Positions 54,410 to 63,462 of a stretch of DNA of 64,000 nucleotides are shown here, piece after piece. The DNA comes from Aquiluna sp. (GTDB lineage: Bacteria > Actinomycetota > Actinomycetes > Actinomycetales > Microbacteriaceae). The position numbers were made by a program, and so were the translations under genes. Each line of letters begins with the position of its first letter. Position 1 is the first letter of the stretch. The notes under the pieces are model-generated. The model was not told where the DNA came from, did not search any database, and saw only the letters and a list, made by a program, of their open reading frames with translations. The stretch lies in contig JAPKCK010000005.1 in assembly GCA_028822985.1 (NCBI GenBank), positions 32,743 to 96,742 of the forward strand, in the 5' to 3' direction.

Positions 54410-55714
54410 TTGAACGACTATCTTCTGCTTGCTTTGGCCGTCGTTTTGACTCTTGGCACAGGCCTATTTGTGGCTAGCGAGTTTTCCCTAATCAGCACCG
54501 ACAGAGCTCAGCTAATGGCTGATCGCGACTCGGGCGAAAAAGGCTTAGACCTCCCGATAAAAGCGGTTGCGAAGACTTCTACTCACCTCTCATCCGCCCA
54601 ACTGGGAATTACTCTGACGACCTTGTTAACTGGATTCGTCGCGGAACCGGCGCTGACCAGAATGCTCAGCCCCTGGCTTCAAGGCTTTGACTTATCGCCC
54701 GAAGGCATGAGGGTCCTGTCCGTCGTTTTGGCGATGACGATTGCAACTGTTTTTTCTTTTCTGATAGGAGAGCTGGTGCCAAAGAACATGGCGCTATCGG
54801 CTCCCAAGCGCGTGTTGAAAATGGTTGTAGGTTTTCAGCTCGGCTTTACCTGGGTTTTCCGGCTGCTGGTGCGCATCATGAACGACAATGGCAACTGGTT
54901 GGTCAGAAGATTCGGAATTGAACCAAGAGAAGAACTATCGAGCGCCAGGACTGCCGATGAATTGGTATCCATGGTTAGGCGCAGCGCAACGCTGGGATCA
55001 CTTGAGCAGGATACGGCCAAGCTCCTTGAAAAGACCCTGGCGATGAGTACCTTATTGGCCAGCGACATAATGACTCCTAGGCCAAAAATGTATTCCCTAG
55101 AAAGAGAATCCTCCGCTCGTGATCTAATCGAACTTGCTTCCAGTACCGGCCATTCGAGATTCCCGGTTACAGGCGAGGATGCAGACGATATCGTCGGGGT
55201 AGTGCATCTAAAGCGTGGCATCGGTGTGCCAGTTGAGCGGCGCGACCAAGTCCCAGTCAGTGCATTAATGGTTGATCCGGTTCGGGTTCCAGAGACAATG
55301 GCCCTAGACCGCTTGATCTTGCAGCTGAGGGGTAGGGGGCTGCAGTTCGGAATCGTTATTGACGAATACGGCGGCACCGCAGGGATCGTAACTCTGGAGG
55401 ATGCCGTTGAAGAATTGGTGGGCGAACTATCCGACGAACACGACAGACATCGCTCTGATTTGCTGCAGTATGCCGACGGCTCACTTGCCTTCAGTGGTCT
55501 TACTAGACCAGCTGAACTTGAGGAGTTTGGGCTCTCGATAGCCGAGGACGAGGATTACGATACAGTCTCAGGATTCCTAATGAGCGAGCTTGGACGAATA
55601 CCAAAAACCGGGGATCAAGTAGAGGTTTCAGGTGGGCGCCTCGTTGTCTTGAAAATGGAAGCCAGAAGAGTAGATCGAATCAAGTTCGAACCGGTGGTGA
55701 TCAACGATGAGTAG
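54410..55714 (+). CDS. CNNM/CBS-pair membrane protein (hemolysin-C-like), full length
   Basis: A 434-residue protein: DUF21/CNNM transmembrane domain (GLFVASEFSLISTDRAQL; LSSAQLGITLTTLLTGFVAEPAL-type segment; FLIGELVPKNMAL), two CBS motifs (MTPRPKMYSLE; DEYGGTAGIVTLEDAVEELVG) and a C-terminal CorC_HlyC domain. The family is linked to Mg2+ or other cation transport. TTG start with AGGTGA upstream. It overlaps the paralogue downstream by 8 bp. Confidence 0.92.
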   Translation: MNDYLLLALAVVLTLGTGLFVASEFSLISTDRAQLMADRDSGEKGLDLPIKAVAKTSTHLSSAQLGITLTTLLTGFVAEPALTRMLSPWLQGFDLSPEGMRVLSVVLAMTIATVFSFLIGELVPKNMALSAPKRVLKMVVGFQLGFTWVFRLLVRIMNDNGNWLVRRFGIEPREELSSARTADELVSMVRRSATLGSLEQDTAKLLEKTLAMSTLLASDIMTPRPKMYSLERESSARDLIELASSTGHSRFPVTGEDADDIVGVVHLKRGIGVPVERRDQVPVSALMVDPVRVPETMALDRLILQLRGRGLQFGIVIDEYGGTAGIVTLEDAVEELVGELSDEHDRHRSDLLQYADGSLAFSGLTRPAELEEFGLSIAEDEDYDTVSGFLMSELGRIPKTGDQVEVSGGRLVVLKMEARRVDRIKFEPVVINDE

Positions 55715-56744
55715 CGATCTGATGGGGCTGGTCTGGTTTGTCCTGCTGCTTGTGGCAAATGCATTCTTTGTCGGCGCTGAATTCGCCGTTATCACCGCAA
55801 AGCGCTCTCAAATTGAGCCTCGAGCTGAAGCAGGAAATCCGGCGGCGAAGATCACACTGCGTGCAATGGAGCGGGTGTCGTTGATGCTCGCTACTGCGCA
55901 GCTTGGGATCACCGTTGCATCGCTTTTGATACTGGTTGTTGCGGAACCTGCGATTCACCACTTAGTTGAAATCCCTTTGAAGGCAATCGGAATCGGAGAA
56001 GCGGCTTCGGCGGTTACGGGTTTCGTAATCGCTCTGATTCTTGTTACCTATCTTCACGTTGTGATCGGCGAGATGATCCCCAAAAACATCGCAATCTCGG
56101 TGCCACTGAGAACCTCGCTTATTTTGACTCCGATTCTCTATTTCATTGCGCAGCTTGTGAAGCCAGTGGTCTGGGTGTTGAATCAGATCGCCAATCTGAT
56201 TCTCGTAATTTTCAGGTTCAAGCCCGTGGAAGAGGCGAATACCGCTTTTACTTTGGATCAGGTTGAAGGTTTTGTTTCTGCAAGCCAAAAGGAGGGCACG
56301 CTTGCCGACGGCTCTGGGGCGATTGAAAAAACATTCGAATTCACCGAGAAGACAGTTCGCGATGTTGCGGTTCCAATCGGGGATTTGGTTACCATGACGC
56401 TGTCTTCGACTGCTGGAGACCTCCAGGCCGCGGTTTCCGAGCATGGCTTCAGCCGCTATCCGGTGAATGGAACCGGTGATGATATCGTTGGCTATTGGCA
56501 CATAAAAGACGGGTTGACTAACGATCCTGCGGAGATGTCCAAGACGCTACCCTCCAAGCGCTTGAGGGCGATGATTTCCATCCCCGAAACAACGGACCTC
56601 GAAGACGCGCTAGCTCAAATGCGAAAAAGTGGAGCGCACATCGTTAGAAGCTTCAGTTCGTCCGGAGAAATCGTCGGCTGCCTATTTCTTGAAGATATAA
56701 TCGAGGAGCTCGTCGGCGAAATCGAGGATGCCACTAGGCGTTAG
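55707..56744 (+). CDS. CNNM/CBS-pair membrane protein, short form
   Basis: A 345-residue paralogue of the preceding gene: NAFFVGAEFAVITAKRSQIE, LATAQLGITVASL, VIGEMIPKNIAIS and a CBS pair ending IVGCLFLEDIIEELVGEIED. It stops there and lacks the CorC_HlyC domain of its neighbour, the usual arrangement for such tandem pairs in actinobacteria. ATG start inside the upstream gene, so they are cotranslated and may form a heterodimer. Confidence 0.92.
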   Translation: MSSDLMGLVWFVLLLVANAFFVGAEFAVITAKRSQIEPRAEAGNPAAKITLRAMERVSLMLATAQLGITVASLLILVVAEPAIHHLVEIPLKAIGIGEAASAVTGFVIALILVTYLHVVIGEMIPKNIAISVPLRTSLILTPILYFIAQLVKPVVWVLNQIANLILVIFRFKPVEEANTAFTLDQVEGFVSASQKEGTLADGSGAIEKTFEFTEKTVRDVAVPIGDLVTMTLSSTAGDLQAAVSEHGFSRYPVNGTGDDIVGYWHIKDGLTNDPAEMSKTLPSKRLRAMISIPETTDLEDALAQMRKSGAHIVRSFSSSGEIVGCLFLEDIIEELVGEIEDATRR

Positions 56745-57810
56745 GCCAGCGGCCTCGCTCATATTGGTGCGGCCACTGTATATCTGCCGAAAGCTCCGCC
56801 GCTGCTCGCAATCCAAAATACGGATCTCTCAAAAATTCGCGTCCCACAAGCACCACATCAACAAGGCCCTCGGAAAGAACCTGCTCGGCTTGCGCTGCAT
56901 TTGTTATCTGACCAACTGCCGCAACATCCGAACCAGTGGCTCGCTTCGCGCTTTCAGCAAACTCAACCTGGTAGCCGGGCCCAGTCGGGATTTTTACGCC
57001 CGTAATGAGCCCTCCTGAGGAAAGATCGAATAGATCTGCCCCAAGCTCTCGGCACCACTTAGCTACCTGATTGGTTTGGTCTTGGTCCCAGCCGCCCTCA
57101 ACGTAATCTGTGCTGCTAAACCTAATGAAAACCGGCATTTGCTCGCCAACTGTTTTGCGCACTTCGGCCACTATCTCAAGTAGTAGCCGGGCCCTATTTT
57201 CAAGTGGTCCACCGTAGAGGTCATCGCGCTTATTCGAGATTGGCGACAAGAATTGGTGAAGCAAGTAGCCGTGAGCAGCATGAATTTCTATCGAATCGAA
57301 CCCAGCTTTTTGCGCCCTCAAGGCAGCACTGGCAAAGTCCGCAACGATTCGAGGGATTTCGCCAATGGATAACATTTTGGGAGCAGCAAGCCCCTGAAAA
57401 GCCTCTGATGTTGCGGAGTAGGTTTCCCAACCACCATCGGAAGCTGCTACCGAACCGGAGCCTGATGTTGGTCGGTGGGTGGAGCCCTTCCGTCCTGCGT
57501 GAGCAAGCTGTATTCCACTGGTGGCACCCTGCTCCCTTATAAAGTCGGTGATTACTTTCCATGGGGCTATATGGTTATCTGCGTAGAGGCCTGGACACCA
57601 GGGACTGATGCGTCCTTCCGGGCTGACTGCACTGGCTTCAGCTATCACCATGCCGGCACCTCCCATGGCCCTAGACCCCAAGTGGACAAGGTGCCATTGC
57701 CCAACAATGCCGTCTTGGCCCTCGCAGGAGTACATGCACATTGGAGACACCCACAGTCGGTTTTTGATTTCAAGATCGCGAATTTTTATGGGGCTAAATA
57801 GCTTCGTCAT
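56734..57810 (-). CDS. Old yellow enzyme family NADH:flavin oxidoreductase
   Basis: A 358-residue FMN TIM-barrel of the YqjM (thermophilic-like) OYE class: LFSPIKIRDLEIKNRLWVSP, CMYS with Cys near residue 28, HAGRKGST, IEIHAAHGYLLHQFLSP and VGREFLRDPYF. It reduces activated C=C bonds of unknown natural substrates. ATG at 57810 chosen because the longer frame to 57885 lies inside the upstream MFS gene. The 3' end overlaps the CNNM gene by 11 bp. Confidence 0.92.
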   Translation of the reverse strand: MTKLFSPIKIRDLEIKNRLWVSPMCMYSCEGQDGIVGQWHLVHLGSRAMGGAGMVIAEASAVSPEGRISPWCPGLYADNHIAPWKVITDFIREQGATSGIQLAHAGRKGSTHRPTSGSGSVAASDGGWETYSATSEAFQGLAAPKMLSIGEIPRIVADFASAALRAQKAGFDSIEIHAAHGYLLHQFLSPISNKRDDLYGGPLENRARLLLEIVAEVRKTVGEQMPVFIRFSSTDYVEGGWDQDQTNQVAKWCRELGADLFDLSSGGLITGVKIPTGPGYQVEFAESAKRATGSDVAAVGQITNAAQAEQVLSEGLVDVVLVGREFLRDPYFGLRAAAELSADIQWPHQYERGRWPNA

Positions 57811-58969
57811 TGAGTAGCTTTTCCAATCTAGGGTTTGCGGCAAGAATAAATATCGCGAGGGCAGTACCCCAGCCGATTGCAACATTCAGGGGGTAGATAG
57901 CGGTCAAGAGTCCGATTGCCGAGGGTCCAGCCAGGGCGCCAATGTATGTAATGCCAACAACCCTTGCCATGTTTCTGCCCGAGTGGGTAGTTTCACCAAT
58001 TTCGCCGCCGGCGGCAAAGATTTGAGGAACCACTCCGGAGATTCCAAGGCCAAGAAAATACCAAAGCGCAAGTGATATTTCGAAAGTGGGAGCGATTGCT
58101 TGGGCAGCGATTGCGATTCCACCAACCAGCGACCCCCAGCGAATGATAAAGCCCCGCCCCTTATTTTCGACTATCCGATCGATAAAAATTCGACCGGTGA
58201 TCATCCCTAAGTTGAAGGCGCCGAGTCCCCAAGCGGCTACGGCAACGCTAACGCTTTGAATGTCGATTAAATAAAGCGCTGACCAGTCCTGAGCGACACC
58301 CTCAATAATTGCCCCTGCCGACGCCATCAGCCCGGCCAGAATAACAAGAGGGAGGACTCGGCGGTTCGCTTTTGAAGCCACGCGATTTTTACTTTTATCC
58401 TCTTTGGTAGCTACCACCTCGTTTGGCAGAAGCCACCCGGCGACAATAACTCCGGTAATGCTCAACACCACACCGGTAATACTGAGGGTTTGCGACTGAT
58501 CGAATCCAGCTGAGATAGTAGCGAAACCTAGAGCTGCGCCAAAGAGGCCCCCCACGGACCAGAACAGGTGAAAAAAGGTAAAGATTGCGCGCTTATTCAC
58601 TTTGTCGATTTGAAGGGCCGCTGCGTTCATGCCAACGTCAACTCCAGCAATTCCAAACCCGAGGAAAAAAATCGCGAGGCCGAGTGACCAGACATCTTGG
58701 GCGAAGGCCGGACCTAGTAGTGAAAGGCCTACGACAAGGCCACCGATTCGAGTGGCAGTCTTCGCTCCAATGTGGTCAATAATCCAGCCGTAAATCTGCA
58801 TGGCCAAAAAGCCACCTAAACCGGAAAACATAAATAATGCTCCGAGGCCGACGTAACCAATCCCCACGGTTCGCTCAATTAGAGGGATGTGCACGGCCCA
58901 AAGAGCAAGCGACGAACCACCGGAAAAGAAAAAGAAGCAGACTGCAAATTTGGATTTAAGAAGGTTCAC
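57794..58969 (-). CDS. MFS transporter
   Basis: A 391-residue, 12-helix permease (FFFSGGSSLALWAVHIPLIE; GFLAMQIYGWIIDHIGAKTA; HSGRNMARVVGITYIGALAGP). The AVHIPLIE and DVGMNAAALQID motifs resemble the YbjJ-like/fucose-permease-type MFS group, and a sugar or metabolite efflux role is possible. GTG start. It is 10 bp after metX and overlaps the OYE gene by 17 bp. Confidence 0.88.
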   Translation of the reverse strand: MNLLKSKFAVCFFFFSGGSSLALWAVHIPLIERTVGIGYVGLGALFMFSGLGGFLAMQIYGWIIDHIGAKTATRIGGLVVGLSLLGPAFAQDVWSLGLAIFFLGFGIAGVDVGMNAAALQIDKVNKRAIFTFFHLFWSVGGLFGAALGFATISAGFDQSQTLSITGVVLSITGVIVAGWLLPNEVVATKEDKSKNRVASKANRRVLPLVILAGLMASAGAIIEGVAQDWSALYLIDIQSVSVAVAAWGLGAFNLGMITGRIFIDRIVENKGRGFIIRWGSLVGGIAIAAQAIAPTFEISLALWYFLGLGISGVVPQIFAAGGEIGETTHSGRNMARVVGITYIGALAGPSAIGLLTAIYPLNVAIGWGTALAIFILAANPRLEKLLNDEAI

Positions 58970-58979
58970 GATTCACACT

Positions 58980-60182
58980 TTAGGACAAGAAGTCTTCAAG
59001 TAGTGCCCCCACTGCGTCGAGTTCAATCAAAAAACCATCGTGGCCAAATTCACTCTGAATCACGTGCAGTTGGCCACCGTGCAGATCGCCGCTGATCGAA
59101 TTAGCTATCAACTCCTGCCCACTGAGTGGAAACAGCCGATCGCTGTCAACGCCGATAACTAAAGTCGAGCAGGAAATTGCCTCAAGTGCTGATTCGACCG
59201 AGTCACGTCCACGGCCAACGTCGTGCGAGTTCATGGCATTCACGAGAGTCACGTAGCTGTTGGCATCGAATCGCCTCACAAACTTATTGCCGTGAAAATC
59301 CAGATAGCTCTCAACTGCGTATTTGCCAGCCTCGGTAAGTGGGCTCACCTTGGACTGCCAGGTTCTTCCGAATCGGTCATTCAGCTCCTTGGGGGAGCGG
59401 TAATTAAGAAGTGCCATCCTTCGAGCGAGCGCTAGACCGCGGTGGGGTCCAAATCCCGGCTTGGCATCGTAATAAGACCCACCAGCAAAATTCGCATCAG
59501 ACCTGATGGCCTCAAGCTGAACCGTGTTTAGAGCGATTTGATCCGCGGTTGTGAATGGGGGAGCAGCCAGGATTGCGAGGCGCTCCACGCTTTGGGGTGA
59601 ACTGATGGCCATTTCCATGGCATGCATCCCTGCCATTGAGCCGCCGATGATGCTAAACCATCTGGAAACACCGATTTGCTTAGCAAGCACCTCGAAAGAT
59701 AAAGACTGGTCTTTTATGGTCAGCTGAGGAAAGTTGGGCCCATATTCTAGACCCTTGGGATTCAGGGAAGCTGGTCCGGTCGATCCTTGACAGCCTCCCA
59801 GAACATTTGGCGTCACTACAAAATATTTATTGGTATCGATTGCAAGTCCTGGACCAATTAGCCCTCCCCACCAACCCGATGTGGGGTGCCCAGGCGCCGA
59901 GGGTCCTGCGGTGTGACTGTCTCCGGTTAGGGCATGGAGCACCAAGACGGCATTTGATTTTGCAGAGTTAAGCTCTCCCCAAGTCTCGTAGGACAAAACT
60001 GCCTGGTTTAAGGTTTCCCCTGACTCTAAAGGGAGCGAAAAGACCTGAGAGAATTTTCGGTCCCCAAGGTTGTCCCCAACTCGCCACGCACCGGTGGCAG
60101 GAGGCCTTCCAACAAGCTGACGACGCTGCTCCTCGGAAATAAATTCCGAGGGAGCAGAGTCTTCAGATATTTGAAAGTCCAT
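58980..60182 (-). CDS. metX: Homoserine O-acetyltransferase
   Basis: A 400-residue alpha/beta hydrolase-fold acyltransferase that activates homoserine for methionine synthesis. LVLHALTGDSH, the nucleophile GGSMAGMHAMEMAIS near residue 165, and late Asp and His in VIGVDSDRLFP and SEFGHDGFLIE. Whether the donor is acetyl- or succinyl-CoA is not certain from sequence. The ATG abuts the metY stop, so metY-metX is an operon. Confidence 0.93.
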   Translation of the reverse strand: MDFQISEDSAPSEFISEEQRRQLVGRPPATGAWRVGDNLGDRKFSQVFSLPLESGETLNQAVLSYETWGELNSAKSNAVLVLHALTGDSHTAGPSAPGHPTSGWWGGLIGPGLAIDTNKYFVVTPNVLGGCQGSTGPASLNPKGLEYGPNFPQLTIKDQSLSFEVLAKQIGVSRWFSIIGGSMAGMHAMEMAISSPQSVERLAILAAPPFTTADQIALNTVQLEAIRSDANFAGGSYYDAKPGFGPHRGLALARRMALLNYRSPKELNDRFGRTWQSKVSPLTEAGKYAVESYLDFHGNKFVRRFDANSYVTLVNAMNSHDVGRGRDSVESALEAISCSTLVIGVDSDRLFPLSGQELIANSISGDLHGGQLHVIQSEFGHDGFLIELDAVGALLEDFLS

Positions 60183-61478
60183 TTATTTTGCCGCGGCGAA
60201 GCCCGTCTGTAGGTCAGCTACGATGTCCTCGTAGTTTTCGAGTCCAACTGACAGTCTCACTAGACCAGCTGTAACTCCAGCTTTGGCTAGCGCCTCTGGG
60301 TCCAGCTGAGAGTGAGTGGTTGAGGCCGGATGAATAATTAGAGACCGAACGTCACCAATGTTGGCAACGTGGCTAAATAGCTCGACGCCTTCAACGAATT
60401 TCACTCCAGCATCTAGGCCACCGGCGATCTCGAACGAGACGATAGCACCAGCGCCTTTTGGCGCGTAGTGCTTGTGAGCCTCGTTGTACTTGCTGGATGC
60501 CAAGCCGGCGTAGTTGACCTTCAGAACCTGAGGATGAGCCTCCAGCCAAGTTGCGACTTTGCTGGCATTCTCAACGTGTCGCTCCATGCGAAGGCTCAGC
60601 GTTTCAATCCCCTGAATCAACGAGAAGGCAGTGTCTGGCGAAACTGCAGCCCCGATGTCACGCAAAAGTTGAACTCTGGCCTTGATGATGAAGGCAATTC
60701 CGTCTCCCAGGGCCTCTGTGTATACAACGCCGTGGTAGCTAGGGTCGGGTTTGTTTAGGCCAGGGAATTTGTCCGATTTGGACCATTCGAACTTTCCGCC
60801 ATCTACGATCGCTCCAGCAACAACCGTTCCATGACCACCAAGGAACTTGGTTGCTGAGTGGATAACAATGTCGGCACCGTGCTCAAAGGGTCTGATCAAA
60901 AACGGGGTCGCTACGGTGTTGTCGACAAGCAATGGGATGCCGTGTTTGTGCGCAACCGTCGAAACCTTTCGGATGTCAAGTATTGACACATCTGGGTTTC
61001 CGATTGTCTCTCCGAACAGCAGCTTCGTGTTCGGGCGAATTGCGGCGGCCCAAGCATTCTCGTCATCTTGATCGTCGACAAAAGTCGTTTCGATTCCAAG
61101 CTTCGCAAGGGTGTACCTGAAGAGGTTGTATGTTCCACCATAAAGCTTCGAGCTTGCAACGATGTGGTCCCCGGCCTCAGCAATGTTTAGAACAGCGAAC
61201 GTGGTGGCCGACTGACCGGAAGACAAAAGAAGGGCTGCAGTTCCACCCTCGAGAGCGGCGATACGCTTCTCGGCAACGTCTTGGGTGGGGTTCATGATGC
61301 GGGTGTAGATGTTTCCAAATTCTGCAAGGCCAAACAGCTTGCGGGCATGCTCTACTGAATTAAAGGTGTAAGCAGTGGTTTTGTAAATCGGTACAGCTCG
61401 AGCGTTGGTTGCGGGATCACTTACTGCGCCGGCGTGAATCTGTACGGTCTCAAAACCCCATTTTGCTTCATCGGTCAT
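60183..61478 (-). CDS. metY: O-acetylhomoserine sulfhydrylase
   Basis: A 431-residue PLP enzyme of the Cys/Met metabolism family. Start FETVQIHAGAVSDPATNARAVP, the GNIYTRIMNPTQDVAEKR loop, and the PLP lysine motif IHSATKFLGGHGTV. The length of about 430 is that of MetY and not of cystathionine synthases (about 390). It adds sulfide to O-acetylhomoserine to give homocysteine. ATG with GGAGAAA upstream. A structured leader precedes it (61503-61558). Confidence 0.95.
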   Translation of the reverse strand: MTDEAKWGFETVQIHAGAVSDPATNARAVPIYKTTAYTFNSVEHARKLFGLAEFGNIYTRIMNPTQDVAEKRIAALEGGTAALLLSSGQSATTFAVLNIAEAGDHIVASSKLYGGTYNLFRYTLAKLGIETTFVDDQDDENAWAAAIRPNTKLLFGETIGNPDVSILDIRKVSTVAHKHGIPLLVDNTVATPFLIRPFEHGADIVIHSATKFLGGHGTVVAGAIVDGGKFEWSKSDKFPGLNKPDPSYHGVVYTEALGDGIAFIIKARVQLLRDIGAAVSPDTAFSLIQGIETLSLRMERHVENASKVATWLEAHPQVLKVNYAGLASSKYNEAHKHYAPKGAGAIVSFEIAGGLDAGVKFVEGVELFSHVANIGDVRSLIIHPASTTHSQLDPEALAKAGVTAGLVRLSVGLENYEDIVADLQTGFAAAK

Positions 61479-61502
61479 TTTATTTCTCCAAGTTAGGTCG
61501 TT

Positions 61503-61558
61503 GGCTACTGATACAACTATTCAGGGTTGCGCTTCATCAGGCAACTAAGTCAGTAACC
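61503..61558 (-). promoter_or_regulatory. Structured 5' leader of metY (candidate RNA element)
   Basis: On the message strand GGTTACTGA (61558-61550) can pair with TCAGTAGCC (61511-61503), a 9-bp stem with one G-U pair. It encloses a hairpin GTTGC/GCAAC whose 10-base loop is CTGATGAAGC. The 56-nt element lies about 25 bp before the start of a sulfur-metabolism operon, where S-adenosylmethionine riboswitches are common. I cannot match it to a known SAM class. Confidence 0.35.
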
Positions 61559-61568
61559 AAAGGTAACT

Positions 61569-62765
61569 TTACAACAAATGCGAACTGGCTAGAGAGGCCA
61601 ACAAAGCCGAGCCCAAGGGAATAACGGAGTCGTCAAAGATCGCTCTGGCCGAGTGATTAGTTGGTGCTGATGTGTGATCGATGTCTTTCGGGCAGGCCCC
61701 CAAGAACACAAAAGCCCCCGGAATTTCGTGGACAATCGAGGCAAAATCTTCTCCACCAGCGATTGGGTTCTCCATCTCCGTATAGCCGGAGGGCCCAACT
61801 AGCCCTTGCGCTATTTTGCGAACTCTCTCAACTGAGTTTTGATCATTTATCAATACCTTGGTGGGTTCACTGAATTCGATTTTGGCCGTGACCCCAAACC
61901 CTTCGGCAATCGAATTTATTAATTTGGGTGCCAGGGCTTGCAACTTCTCGGTGTTCGCTGCGGAAAAAGTTCTGACGGTTGCCCCAAAGCTCGCTGTGTC
62001 TGGGATGACATTATTGGTCGCGTCGTCTCCAGCACGAATCCAGCTGACATTTACTATTACCGGATCAAACTGGTCGAAGTTTTTATTGAGCATTGTTTGC
62101 AGGCTCGAAATCGCCTCGACCATTGGGGCCACTGGGTCCTTTGATAACCAAGGCATCGACCCGTGACCACCGGAGCCGTGGAAGACGACATTCATGTCTC
62201 CCGCACTTGCCATCATTGCTCCAGGCTTGCAGGCAATCGTGCCTGTCGGCAATGAGGTGAATACGTGAAGGCCATATGCAGCTACTGGGCGGCTGCCGGT
62301 AATTTCAAGCATGCCCTCGTCGATCATTACATCCGCACCATGGTGGCCCTCTTCACCCGGTTGGAACCAGATAGCAACATCGCCTCGTAGTTCATCCTTT
62401 ATACCGTGCAAAAGTTTTGCCGCTCCAACGCCTGCCGACATGTGCAGATCATGCCCGCATGCATGCATGTAGCCGTTCTTGGAAGCAAAGTCCAAATTGG
62501 TTTCTTCCACAACGTGAAGGGCATCCATATCCGCCCTCAAGAGCACAGTTGGACCAGGATTGCCCCCTCGAATGACTAAAACAATTGAGCTGAGAGATTT
62601 ACCTAGAGTTATTTCACCCAACCCTCGTAGTTCAGAAATTAGCGCCTGTTGGGTTTGGGGCAAATGAAGTGCAAACTCTGGTATTTGGTGAAGTTTTCGG
62701 CGCAGCGAAGCTAAATCTTCGCGGAGATTATTGGCTGAAACTAAGAACTCACCGGGTGTCGGCAT
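61569..62765 (-). CDS. M20 family amidohydrolase (hippurate/IAA-amino-acid hydrolase-like)
   Basis: A 398-residue zinc or manganese peptidase-fold hydrolase: RADMDALHV near residue 79, the metal site MHACGHDLHMSAG near residue 104, WFQPGEEGHHGAD near residue 134, and GGEDFASIVHEIPG near residue 335. It hydrolyses N-acyl amino acids. ATG with AAAGGAG upstream. Divergent from ung. Confidence 0.92.
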   Translation of the reverse strand: MPTPGEFLVSANNLREDLASLRRKLHQIPEFALHLPQTQQALISELRGLGEITLGKSLSSIVLVIRGGNPGPTVLLRADMDALHVVEETNLDFASKNGYMHACGHDLHMSAGVGAAKLLHGIKDELRGDVAIWFQPGEEGHHGADVMIDEGMLEITGSRPVAAYGLHVFTSLPTGTIACKPGAMMASAGDMNVVFHGSGGHGSMPWLSKDPVAPMVEAISSLQTMLNKNFDQFDPVIVNVSWIRAGDDATNNVIPDTASFGATVRTFSAANTEKLQALAPKLINSIAEGFGVTAKIEFSEPTKVLINDQNSVERVRKIAQGLVGPSGYTEMENPIAGGEDFASIVHEIPGAFVFLGACPKDIDHTSAPTNHSARAIFDDSVIPLGSALLASLASSHLL

Positions 62766-62802
62766 GCTTGCTCCTTTGCTCTATTTATCTTTGCACTATT
62801 TA

Positions 62803-63462
62803 ATGGACACTATGTTCAATCAATTACATCCTGAGTGGCAGGAACTTCTGGCTGACCAAAGGGAATTACTCGATGAGATATCTTTGGTATTGGCAGGTCA
62901 AAAAGAGGTCGTGCCGGAAAAGCCAAACATCATGCGAGCGTTTAGGTTTCCTCCCGAGCACTTTCGGGTACTGATCGTTGGTCAAGACCCATACCCGAAT
63001 GCCGTTCACGCTACTGGTCTGGCTTTTTGCGTCCCAGAAGGCACAGCCCCACTCCCACCAACTCTTCGAAACATAATCAAAGAGTTGCGTGATGACCTCG
63101 GCCAAAACTTTGTGGCGACCGGGGATATTTCCAACTGGGCGAATCAAGGCGTCATGCTCCTAAACCGGTCTCTAACTACCCGTGTCGGTCAGACTGCTGC
63201 ACACTTCGACATCGGCTGGGATATCTTTACCTCTCGAGCAATTCAGGTTCTTCAAGAGGTCCACAAGGGCAAATTAGTCGCGATTTTATGGGGACAGCGA
63301 GCAGGAGAATTAGCAGGGGATCTGAGTCTGTCTAGGGTCTTGAGGAGCCCACACCCTTCTCCGCTTTCGAGCTATCGGGGTTTCTTTGGTTCGAAGCCGT
63401 TTTCTAGTTGTAACAAACTGTTGACAGAATCAGGTCTACCGCCGATCGATTGGAGCTGTTAG
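62803..63462 (+). CDS. ung: Uracil-DNA glycosylase
   Basis: A 219-residue family 1 UDG that removes uracil from DNA. Catalytic VGQDPYPN near residue 62, GLAFCVP, WANQGVMLLNRSLTTR, and the leucine-loop equivalent SPHPSPLSSYRGFFG. ATG at 62803 (MDTMFNQLHPEW); an ATG at 62812 is also possible. Upstream frame lies in the divergent M20 promoter. The stop overlaps the GNAT start. Confidence 0.95.
   Translation: MDTMFNQLHPEWQELLADQRELLDEISLVLAGQKEVVPEKPNIMRAFRFPPEHFRVLIVGQDPYPNAVHATGLAFCVPEGTAPLPPTLRNIIKELRDDLGQNFVATGDISNWANQGVMLLNRSLTTRVGQTAAHFDIGWDIFTSRAIQVLQEVHKGKLVAILWGQRAGELAGDLSLSRVLRSPHPSPLSSYRGFFGSKPFSSCNKLLTESGLPPIDWSC

Noticed and set aside
61531..61541. CTGATGA core of a hammerhead ribozyme in the metY leader
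   Set aside because: No GAAA core segment or three-stem junction surrounds it.
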